Assembly: GCA_030052745.1 (NCBI GenBank)
Contig: JANBVO010000013.1
Coordinates: 124,001-188,000 of the forward strand
DNA length: 64,000 nt
Source of the DNA: Pleurostoma richardsiae
Lineage: Eukaryota > Ascomycota > Sordariomycetes > Calosphaeriales > Pleurostomataceae
Reading direction: 5' to 3'
In this document: positions 1-9,074 of the stretch, in pieces
Position numbering within the stretch: the stretch's first letter is position 1
Layout of the letters: each line of letters starts with the position of its first letter
Made by a program: the position numbers and the translations under genes
The notes under the pieces: model-generated
Told to the model about the DNA's origin: nothing
Databases searched by the model: none
What the model saw: only the letters and a program-made list of their open reading frames with translations

Positions 1-1
1 T

Positions 2-3000
2 TTATTGAGTCACGATCCTCACTTCTGCCTCCTCCGCGAGGAGGTGACATTCGGGCGTCAGTCTAAGACGAAGTCCAAGGAATTGGAGCACCAGAACTTC
101 TACCTCATGCACCTTTGTATAGTGCGTGAGTATCTTGAACTGGAGTTTCAGGATCTCAAGAAGGAGGGCGCCATCAGCTTTCCCTTCGATATGGAGAAGG
201 TTATTGATGATTTCATTCTTATGGGGTTCTTCGTCGGCAATGATTTCCTTCCGAATCTGCCGAGGCTTCATATCAACGAAGGAGCTTTGTCCACCATGTT
301 CAGGATCTATAAGCGTGTCCTGCCAAAGTGCGACGGCTACATCAACGAAGGCGGAGACGTGAACGTTAAGAGGCTTGGCTTACTCCTTGAGGAGTTGAGC
401 AAGGAGGAATTCCGATTCTTCGAACACGAGAATGAGGGCGCGAAGTGGCTCCGAGCGAAGCGGAGTCTCAAAAACGGTGACCATGAGGCCCCAAAACCAA
501 AGGGGAAGGTCATCATCACTTCACCGCAAAAGTCGCTGTGGAAGCAAAAGATTCGAAAGTTCGTCACTGCAAGATCGCCGCAACTGCTCGATCTCGGAAC
601 CGAGCTCAAGGCCGAGGACCGGAAGTTCGTCCAAGATCTTGCTGACAGCCTCAACATCCACTGGGCAACCAAAGAGGACGACGATGGCCACCGGCATCTC
701 GTGCTGTCTTTCCCAGAGAAGCCCGACACGGAAGAGGACGAGGAGGACGATGAGTCTCAGTTGGCCGTGTCTCGTGTAGTAAAGAAGTACGACAACGCCG
801 AGATTGTCGACATTTCGCCTGAAGAAGCGCAGGCTGATATGGAGGCGCAGTACCAGCAGAAGTTTCAGGAATGGAAGGACAAGTACTACGCTGAGAAGTT
901 CGTCGAGTGGACACCCGAGAACAAGGACGAAGAGCTCAGAAAGCTCTGCGAGAACTACGTCCAGGGCCTGCAATGGGTCCTCTTCTACTACTACCGGGGG
1001 ATTGCGTCGTGGCCCTGGTTCTACCAATATCACTATGCTCCTCTTATATCCGATGTCCAGAAGGGGTTGGGGGCCGATTTCAATTTCAAGTTGGGTCAGC
1101 CATTCAGACCATTCGAACAACTAATGGGAGTTTTGCCGGACCGAAGCAAGAAGATCGTCCCTCCGATATACTGGGACCTCATGACAAATCCGGACTCGCC
1201 GATCATCGACTTTTATCCGCGAGACTTCGAGCTAGACATGAATGGGAAGAAGATGGAATGGGAGGCGGTCGTCAAGATCCCCTTCATCGACGAGAAACGC
1301 CTGCTCGATGCCATGGCTCCCAAGACTGCACAACTTACGGAGGATGAGAAAGCCAGGAATGACTTTGGCGTACCTCTGAAGTTCACCTACTCGCCCGGTC
1401 TCGACTTTGTCTACCCGTCCTCCCTCGTAGGCATATTCCCAGATATTCCCCACTGCCACTGTGTTGAGAATATCTTCGATCTCCCGCCCACGGACGGTCT
1501 CGATTACCGTACAGGGCTCATGGATGGCGCACTTCTTCACGTCTCAGCCCTGGCGGGTTTCCCCAGCTTGGCCACTCTGCCGTATACAGCGGCTTTGGGC
1601 TTCCATGGGGTCAACGTGTTCCAGCAAGACAGTCGGAATGAGAGCATGGTCGTGACACTGTCAGGTACCGAGATGCGCACGAAGATTGAGTCTGCTAAGG
1701 CCAAACTTGGCAAACGATGCTTCGTCGGCTATCCGTTCTTGACGGAGGCGAAGGTCATGCGAGTCTCTGACGAGCTCTTTGACTTTGTCCTTGCTGAAAA
1801 CGGCTCTGGCGAGGTCCTCGTACGGGACCATGCACACAAGGAAATCGATGAATGGCAAAAGATGGCAAGGCGCTCTGAGGACTACTATAGCAAGCGTCTA
1901 GGCATCATCATCGGTCAGGTCGAATCCATGGTCCATGTCCACATGCTCAAGGGACTGGTCAAGACCGAGGAAGGCGCGACGGTCAAAGAATATGGCGAGA
2001 TCCCTGGCATTCTCGAAGAGTATGCCGCGCAGACGGTCGTGGACAATGTGGTCAACGAAGATGAGCGCTTTATCGAGAGAGCAGCCCTCCCCATTGAGGA
2101 GGAATTCCCTGTTCATTCCCACGCCTTCTTTTTGGGAGAGTTCAACTACGGTCGCCCTCTAGAGGTCATCGGCCACGCCGACAACAAGCTCGAGATTTGG
2201 CTCTCTGCTTTGAAGGGGAAAGAACAGGACTTTGCCAAGCCATTGATCTTCAAGTACGAGCGGGAAAATCGGTACATGCCATCATTCCACGTCGCGAAGG
2301 ATTTGGGCCTGCATCCGCTAGTCTTGAGCAAGATCACTTCGTCGTTCCAACTCCTCACTGTCGGCGACCTGAAGGTCAATCTCGGGCTGAACTTGAAGTT
2401 CGAATCTCGCAAGTTGAAGGTGTTGGGATACTCGCGCAAGTCTCAGAGTGGATGGGAGTTTAGCCAAGCGGCGATCAAGCTGATCATCGACTACATGACG
2501 ACGTTCCCAGATTTCTTCGCGGGTCTCCAGAGGAATCCAACGGCGAAGGATCCCAAGGCTACTGACGTGTGGAAAGATGAGGCTACTGCTGTGGCTCGGG
2601 TGAAGGAGATTGGTCAGTGGCTCAAGGCTGCCAAAGTCAACCAATTGGATAAGGTCCCTCTTGATGCAGAACAACTGGACTCGGACGTGGTCATGGCCCT
2701 CGCGGCGGCAGCCGACGAATCCATGAAAGCCTTCCAAGGTGCTGAGAATAAGCGAATGAAGGCCGTTCCGCGGAGTGCGCTCCTGAAGCCTTCTGACGCC
2801 GAGCAGAGACTTGGGAATCAGCGCTTTGGCTTGGGCGACCGCGTGGTCTATGTTCAAGACTCAGGAAAGGTGCCTATTGCCATCCGCGGCACCGTGGTTG
2901 GAATTAGCCGTGCCGGCCAGAACAAGGTCCTTGATGTCCTCTTCGACACGACGTTTATGAGCGGAACTACTCTTGATGGGCGTTGTCCTCCTTTCCGGGG

Positions 3001-3649
3001 ACAGACAATCTCGGACTCTTCTGTCTTGAATCTGACTGACCGGCAGGTCGTGGTTGGATCCAAGGCTGGTCTCGAGCGCCGGCCTGTCCGTGCTGTTGGT
3101 TCGGTTACGACAATGGCTAACGGTGGTGCCTATGGCGCGGGGACGAAGCAATACCGCGACGCCCCTACCCCTGCTCCTCTTCGAGGTTCCTTCCGTGGGG
3201 CTATCAACGGGGCGAATGTCCACTTGGGCAGGGGAGCTCACGGGTCGCCGGGCCACCGCGGCAGCCTGAACTTGCAGCCCAGCAGCATGGTCTATCGTCC
3301 AGCTCCAAATGGCACGGCGCCGCACGCGCACGGTGTGCCGAACGGAACACACCAGCAGACGAATGGATTCACCCCGCGTGGCCGAGGGGGCCGCGGCGGA
3401 CGAGGACGAGGCGGTTATCCAGCCGCGCAGGGTGCCGCGCCCAACGGGCATCCGACCCCGGCTTCGCAGGGCCCGCCACCCACAGAGTCATACAACAACA
3501 TGCCGCCGCCTCCGAACTTGGACGCTCGTGGCCGCGGCCGTGGTCGGGGACGCGGTGGTTCGCGTGGTCGAGGCGTTCCTCAGAGAGGAGGCAGAGGTGG
3601 TGGAGCTCCTGCTGCTCAGCAGCAGCAGCAACAGGCTGCTCAGGGTTAG
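2..3649 (+). CDS. xrn1: 5'-3' exoribonuclease 1 (XRN1), 5'-truncated by the window edge
   Basis: Cytoplasmic 5'-3' exoribonuclease that degrades decapped mRNA. The frame is already open at base 2, so the start and roughly the first 210 residues (by comparison with yeast Xrn1) lie upstream. The first visible residues (LLSHDPHFCLLREEVTFGR) match the end of the conserved nuclease core. They are followed by the second conserved block (FFVGNDFLPNLPRLHINEGAL), the linker and D1-D4 type regions, and an SH3-like stretch around GLGDRVVYVQDSGKVPIAIRG. The last 170 residues are a low-complexity tail with RGG/GRG repeats and a glutamine run just before the TAG at 3647, typical of the fungal Xrn1 tail and likely RNA-binding or condensate-forming. 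No intron is needed in the visible part. The 3' end converges on the SPC3 gene. Identification is firm; only the missing N-terminus limits it. Confidence 0.95.
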   Translation, partial: LLSHDPHFCLLREEVTFGRQSKTKSKELEHQNFYLMHLCIVREYLELEFQDLKKEGAISFPFDMEKVIDDFILMGFFVGNDFLPNLPRLHINEGALSTMFRIYKRVLPKCDGYINEGGDVNVKRLGLLLEELSKEEFRFFEHENEGAKWLRAKRSLKNGDHEAPKPKGKVIITSPQKSLWKQKIRKFVTARSPQLLDLGTELKAEDRKFVQDLADSLNIHWATKEDDDGHRHLVLSFPEKPDTEEDEEDDESQLAVSRVVKKYDNAEIVDISPEEAQADMEAQYQQKFQEWKDKYYAEKFVEWTPENKDEELRKLCENYVQGLQWVLFYYYRGIASWPWFYQYHYAPLISDVQKGLGADFNFKLGQPFRPFEQLMGVLPDRSKKIVPPIYWDLMTNPDSPIIDFYPRDFELDMNGKKMEWEAVVKIPFIDEKRLLDAMAPKTAQLTEDEKARNDFGVPLKFTYSPGLDFVYPSSLVGIFPDIPHCHCVENIFDLPPTDGLDYRTGLMDGALLHVSALAGFPSLATLPYTAALGFHGVNVFQQDSRNESMVVTLSGTEMRTKIESAKAKLGKRCFVGYPFLTEAKVMRVSDELFDFVLAENGSGEVLVRDHAHKEIDEWQKMARRSEDYYSKRLGIIIGQVESMVHVHMLKGLVKTEEGATVKEYGEIPGILEEYAAQTVVDNVVNEDERFIERAALPIEEEFPVHSHAFFLGEFNYGRPLEVIGHADNKLEIWLSALKGKEQDFAKPLIFKYERENRYMPSFHVAKDLGLHPLVLSKITSSFQLLTVGDLKVNLGLNLKFESRKLKVLGYSRKSQSGWEFSQAAIKLIIDYMTTFPDFFAGLQRNPTAKDPKATDVWKDEATAVARVKEIGQWLKAAKVNQLDKVPLDAEQLDSDVVMALAAAADESMKAFQGAENKRMKAVPRSALLKPSDAEQRLGNQRFGLGDRVVYVQDSGKVPIAIRGTVVGISRAGQNKVLDVLFDTTFMSGTTLDGRCPPFRGQTISDSSVLNLTDRQVVVGSKAGLERRPVRAVGSVTTMANGGAYGAGTKQYRDAPTPAPLRGSFRGAINGANVHLGRGAHGSPGHRGSLNLQPSSMVYRPAPNGTAPHAHGVPNGTHQQTNGFTPRGRGGRGGRGRGGYPAAQGAAPNGHPTPASQGPPPTESYNNMPPPPNLDARGRGRGRGRGGSRGRGVPQRGGRGGGAPAAQQQQQQAAQG

Positions 3650-4092
3650 GATTTCTGAGCGCCTTTTGGCGTCTGGACTCATCATGATGAACGAAGGATA
3701 TACGGCCGGGGATGGTTGGGTATTGAGACGGTTCCTCTATCTTTCATGTATGCGTGGGGGGGAATGGATCTTCTCATACTCGGGCCGGGGTTTTACAGGA
3801 TGAAAAGTAGAGGATGCCAGGGGCATGGGGCGTATGTAGAAAGATGGAGGTGGCTTCGGTATACGTAAAAGAGAAAAATCAAAGAGAAAATCACTTGCAT
3901 CGCGGAGAATTGTAATCAGGACGTGACACTCTCATACGTGAGTATCTGGTGCTTTTCTTTTACTCTGCTACGTCCGGTGCCGGGCGACCAACAGCACATA
4001 ATCCGTCAGTCCAGCAGCGCCTCGAAGCAAATCCCAGCCACCGCATGAGGTAGGATCGCCGGGAGCAACTCCAGATCCCCTCTTGAACCCCC
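3650..4092. other. Convergent 3' intergenic region (XRN1 / SPC3)
   Basis: 443 bp between two converging stop codons. It is expected to hold both 3' UTRs and poly(A) sites. A-rich stretches on the + strand near 3868-3900 would suit XRN1 3'-end formation. No coding or RNA-gene signal seen. Confidence 0.5.
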
Positions 4093-4961
4093 TCATGAGC
4101 TCTTGCTTTTGCCTTCGTCCTTCTTCTTCACCGCCGGCAGGCTGAACACCTTGCTCACGCCGCCCTTCATGCGCTTCCACCGCCCGACGTCCGTCTCATA
4201 CTGGTCCCACGTGAGGAGCCCGACCCAGGGCTGCACGTTGTAGTGGAGCCTGAGCGTCACCTCGTCGGTCTCGCCGATCTTGCCGGAGGGGTGCGTGATC
4301 TGGTACTTTGGCTTCTGGTTCTTTAAGGAGAGCTTGCCCCTGTTTCAACAACCCAATTCGTCAGCACGCTTCTTCTTCTTCTCCTCCTCCCATTTCCTCG
4401 GCTCCAGATTTGCCAACCAAGGTCTAATTGCAGGGAAAGAAACTCACCGGCTGGGGTCGACGCTCTTGCCCTCGCCGCTCTTGAGCAGCTTCCGCTTGGC
4501 CACGGGCCCGAGGTTGGTCAGGTGGTCGGCGGAGGGCGAGGTGATGATGGCGTCCCAGATGACGGCGGAGTTGGTGACGTTGCCGGGGCTCTCGGCGGCG
4601 GGCCACTCGGCGGTCACGTAGGCGAAGACCTGCTTCGTGTTCCAGGTGAAGAGCGACGAGAGGTCGGCGTCGAGGGAGAACTTGAGGATGGCGTACTCCT
4701 CCTTCTTGGTGGAGTAGTAGTGCGGGCGGCCGCGGACTCTGTCGAGGGGGAGGAGGGGACATGTCAGTTCACTGTCTCTTGCTTTCTGGAGGGGTGGGGG
4801 TCCTTTGTTGCAGCTTACACCTGGACATTGGTCGTCTTGATGGTGCCGCTGGGCGTTCGGGGAGCGAGGAAGTCTGTCGCAGCGATGAGGGCGGCGACCG
4901 CGAAGGCGACGGTCGTGAAGAAGCCAAAGGTGTTTTGGAGCCGCGCTAAGCTGTTATACAT
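4093..4961 (-). CDS. spc3: Signal peptidase complex subunit 3 (SPC3/SPC22-23)
   Basis: Essential subunit of the ER signal peptidase complex that removes signal peptides from nascent secretory proteins. Three exons: 4961-4819, 4738-4448 and 4339-4093, 681 nt, 226 residues. The protein starts MYNSLARLQNTFGFFTT, with one transmembrane helix at about residues 12-33 (TVAFAVAALIAATDFLA) and then a lumenal domain. The family hallmarks VRGRPHYYSTKKEEYA (across the first splice junction) and LSSLFTWNTKQVFAYVTAEW are present. An upstream in-frame Met exists (5039), but the SPC3 family starts at MYNS, so 4961 was chosen. Introns use GTAAGC and GTGAGT donors with CAG acceptors. The C-terminal end is lysine-rich (AVKKKDEGKSKSS). 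Confidence 0.93.
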
Positions 4962-5668
4962 TGTGCCGTGTGGTTCAAGCGAGCGGAAGGTGTCCCGCCT
5001 GGCTGAGGGAGAAGAGTAGACAGTTGTACGTCTGGTCACGACTCTCGTCGCTATGTCACGGTTCTAGCGCACATCTGCTTGGCTGCTTAGGAGCGCCTAC
5101 GAGCTGGAGCTGAGGCCACGTTTAGACCGGGGTCCTACCTTATCGGCCTTATCAGAGCCGCGCCTAACCTTAAATTCAGGTTTCCATTCCCAAAGCCCCG
5201 TCGCCTCCATTCTTCAAGGGACCGATCCGTCGTCTTTGTTTGTCGTCGACTCGAGATGCACATTGAAGTCTTGATGTTTTACTGTACCGTGTTCTTGTTT
5301 CTTCATCTAACGGGTTCTCGCGAGTATGTCGTGTGCCCTCGCTTCTCAATACTACTCAGAAGACATTGGAATTACTCGCCAGTGGCGGTGGCACCTCATT
5401 TGCTCGGTGCTTCGTTGCCGAAGACCCTTTCCCCCATTTTATACTCTGTTGCCCGTTCCATCTCATGCTATGAACACAAAACAACCAAGTGGTATCCAGG
5501 ATTCCGTACAATCGTTTCTCTGTGTGTGAAAATGCGTTGGTATCATCAAAGAAGATTTCGACCGAGAAGGACAGAAAAAGAATGGCCGAGAGGTCGGCCT
5601 GTACGTCAATCCAACATCACCTAACATACACCCCTCCGAGTATTACCCATTTCTTATCTCCCATAACT
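4962..5668. other. Intergenic: SPC3 promoter and 3' region of the next gene
   Basis: 707 bp. It should contain the SPC3 promoter and leader (both on the minus strand) and the 3' UTR of the epoxide-hydrolase-like gene. Short ORFs here show no family resemblance. No repeat or RNA gene seen. Confidence 0.4.
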
Positions 5669-7627
5669 TCATGGCGATACGGAAGGCGTCGTGACCACGA
5701 GCGTGTCGGGGCTCTCTCCCTCAGAGAACGGCGTCCGCGATCCTCCCTCGTGTCTTTGCTCCTCGGGGATGGCCGACAGGAACACCGATGAAGGACTCTC
5801 CGGCTCCTTTCCCTTCCTCGACTGCGCGGGCGGGCTCAGACGGCTCGAGCTTCCGCTTGGCGATGGCGTCGACGGTTTCGCCGGTCCGGCAGGGGAGGTG
5901 GTGGCAGGAACAGTGGGAGCAGCGGTCTCTTGCGGAACCACCACCTGCACGAGTGGCACCGTGGCTGCCTCGGCCGCCGATGGCTTGATCCTCTCATCGA
6001 CCCTCAGGATCTCCCTTGCGAGACCTCTTACCCCTGTCGCGACGGTCTCTGGCCTCTCCCAGGCTAGCAGCCCCGCCCTGCCCGGCAGCCGTTGCGAGAA
6101 GACGACGATATAGTGCGCGTTGCCCCAGGCCGGGCAGGAGTAGCTCGAGCCTTCGCCGCGCGCAATTGGAACCATGGGTATCGTTTCGGCATCGGCGGCG
6201 TTCCCATCCTGCACAGCCTCATCCCCTTTCTCCCCGAGGAACACTGTGATGGCTACCCTCGGCTTGGCGCCATCCTTCCTTCCCTTGCTCTTGCCCTTAT
6301 CCTTTTCTATCCTCTCGTCGTGCGCCGCGCAGTGCGCCCAGAATCGCATCGCGTATTCCGGCCCCGGCACCCACGCCAGCTGCGTGAAGGTGATGATCTC
6401 GTCTGGGGTGAACTGCGCGCGCTGGCTCAGCAGGCGCAGACCCGCGAGCACGAACACCAGCAGCCCGACGGGCGAGTCGCACATGGCGTATGCGAGCGTG
6501 TTCGGCTCGCGCAGGCCAAGCCTGTTCAAGCCGAGCTCGGCCGTGGAGAACCGCTCCTTCTTGCGGACCGAGCCACCGACGCTGGGTCCAGCGGGGGTCG
6601 AGGGCTTCCGGGCCTGCTTGAGCGCGGAAAAGTCGTCGTCGCTGTAGCCCAGTATCCCTGCGTGGAAGAAGCTCGCTATGGACCACTTCGTCCATTCCCA
6701 TGGCGCCTCGGAGAGCTTCGGTGACGCGATGGGCGGGCTGATGAAGTGCGAGCCGACGCAGGAGTCTGGGTAGTGGGTTGCGATGGAGCTGACCAGTCTC
6801 CAGTCAATCTCCGCCGGTGACGCCTGAGCAGCGCCAGCATTGCTGACGAGGTAATGGGAATAAGAGAGACGGCGCATCAGCGTATCGAGCATGTCCGCCG
6901 CGGTCGAGATCTCGGAGATATTATTAGGGAAGGCGTCGCTGAAGCCCAAGCCGGGCAGCGAAGGGATGACCAGGTGGAAAGGCTGGTTATTTGCGACATC
7001 CTCGGGGTCGGTCAGAGGCTTGACGAGATGCGTGAGTGACAGGTTGGAGAAAGGAAATGGGGGTATCAAAAGGAGAGGCAGCGCATTGGCATGCGCCGAG
7101 CGAACGTGGATGAAGTGAATCCTGAGAGGGGCCTCCGAAGAAGGAACCGAGATCGCAGTGCGAAACTGCGCAATGTTGTTGAGATTAGTCTCCTGGTCTC
7201 TCCACGAGTACTTCTCCAGCCTGCGGCATGCGTCAGCGACATCTGAAAATTGCAAGAAAGCGATGAAGACGCGATGCGCCGAGATCTCTCATCTGAGCCC
7301 GAACTCTCGAGATCTCTCGTCCTCGACTCCACAGGCGGATCGCGACATTGACCTACCAATAATCGATCAGAGGCTCCACCTGCGCCTTCGGCTCCCACCA
7401 GTCCTCCGCCCTGGGCTGGGACAGCTCGTGAGGCAGACGAGTGAGCTCGAGCTTCTGCTTGGTGAGGTCGAGATACTTGGTCGAGACCTGCGACGATGCG
7501 GGTTGGGTCGTGTCAGCCACAGCTGTTCTCCAGAAACGGTGAGGATCGGCCCCCTACGCACGTGTATCCTGTAAGGCTTGACCTCCTCGGCGGCGGGAGA
7601 GCCGCCGGCACCTTCAGCTTCGGCCAT
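5669..7627 (-). CDS. Epoxide-hydrolase-like alpha/beta-hydrolase lacking the usual catalytic motifs
   Basis: Three exons: 7627-7562, 7487-7357 and 7220-5669, 1749 nt, 582 residues. The N-terminal 125 residues are a clear epoxide hydrolase N-domain: PYRIHVSTKYLDLTKQKLEL, then RAEDWWEPKAQVEPLIDYW and YSWRDQETNLNNIAQFRT. An alpha/beta-hydrolase core follows (FHLVIPSLPGLGFSD). Family members carry a nucleophilic Asp in a GGDWG-type elbow; here the equivalent place reads YLVSNAG (residues 189-195) with no Asp. The HGWPGS-like oxyanion motif is IPPFPFS, and the C-terminal GGHFAALE-type His motif appears as RAGLLAWERPE. The last ~100 residues are Ser/Pro/Thr-rich and look disordered. The fold assignment is solid; hydrolase activity is doubtful. 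The two small 5' exons complete the N-domain exactly, which supports the chosen start. Confidence 0.88.
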
Positions 7628-9074
7628 TTGCGGGTTTCCCTCTCTCACATAGCATACCCGAACAAGAAAATCTAGTACGACAGACAGGCTGGGCCTGGTA
7701 AAAAAGAACGAGCGCGAATCGGGGAGAAAACAAGAAAAATAGGACAAGGAGTCAGAACGGGGAAAAGCGTTTCACAGTGAGAAAATCGGTCAAGTAACAT
7801 AAGTAGGCAAAGTAATAATATAAACACGTCAGGCGGGAGAAACAAGCTGGCGCTGTCCCGTTCATAAAACTACGGGAGCACCTAAGGTAGCCTGGCAGGC
7901 CTGGGTAGGTAGCTAAGGTATCCCAGCTATTAAGGGTCCTGCTGCTGGGGGGGGCCGCGCCGGGCTGTGGGGGGTACACAGTACTGTGTATAGAGGTCGA
8001 GTCCGCGTGGCTTGAACACGCTGACACGGCAAGCCGCACACCTTACATGTGGCACCTGTGGCTGGTGGTCTGCTAAACACCGTCCCGTGAGTGGCCACCT
8101 CCGATCTAGGCCCTGGATCGGCCCCTGAAACGGTGGCTGTGCAGACGAGGCCCCGCGCCGTTTCGGAAATGATCTTCGGGGATGTAAGTCCGGTCTGGGC
8201 TACTTTGCCGTAAAGGGGGGGCCACGCCGTCACCCCGTATGCGGTGCCGCCGGGTGGTCCACCACGCTTTTCCGGGTGGACTCGCAGTGTTCCAGAATTG
8301 GAAACAGGCCGTGGATGGCAAACGAAATCAAGGCAGGGAGGCCGGGCATCGACGGTCGATCAGGGCCTGCCGGAGCCTGAGTGGCCGGACAGCCGGGCAC
8401 GCTTCCACGATCGACGCCACTCGTGTGGTAGGTGCATATCGCATTCGCAACCTCAAGGCACTTGCAGGAACCCGGAGCACGGCGGTTCCAGAACGGTGGG
8501 CAGAGACTGCAGAGCTGGCGGCGTTGAAAAAGAGTCACCTGCTCTTTCTCCTGCATCCCTCAGCTGCTGCGGTGGAAGATCGCCACAGATATGACGCTCT
8601 GAAGTATCGTCTCTTCATCAATTGATCGATAGTATCTACTAGCCCTTCTTCCTTAGAAGTAGCTACAGCCGTCCGGCCGCCGTGGTGGTGCCATGGCTCC
8701 CTCCCTGATGGCAACGGTCATCCACTCGTCGCCTCTCATTCCTACTAGCTGACACGACGACGCTTAGATGTTGTCCCACAGCATCTTGCGGCGTACCTAG
8801 AAACACTCGCCACACGTCAAGATCAGGTATAGATGTGCCGAGAGGCATGTCTCGGCTGTTAGCCGCTGTACAACTCGTCCTCAGATAAGGGGTTGTTCCT
8901 CCACTCTTTAGCATGGCCAGTGTGATAATGTCTCTCCCAGCTAGTGTAGGCTGCCCATCTTGGGCAAGTTCTTGCAGACGCGTCCCAAAATTAGTGTATG
9001 CCTGCAACGCCAGACAAGCACTGCTAATGACTAGGAGGACATGGCCGGCCAGTCACATTGCCAGCAACCCTGGC
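7628..9074. other. 1.4 kb intergenic region with a CCTAAGGTA-type motif cluster
   Basis: Lies upstream of the epoxide-hydrolase-like gene and downstream of HID1. At 7878-7922 there is a cluster of related CTAAGGTA / GGTAGGTA words of the kind seen elsewhere in this window only between genes. Overlapping ORFs on both strands at 8106-8625 (70-130 codons) have no recognisable motif and look like chance ORFs in GC-rich DNA. No tRNA-like arms seen. Confidence 0.4.
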
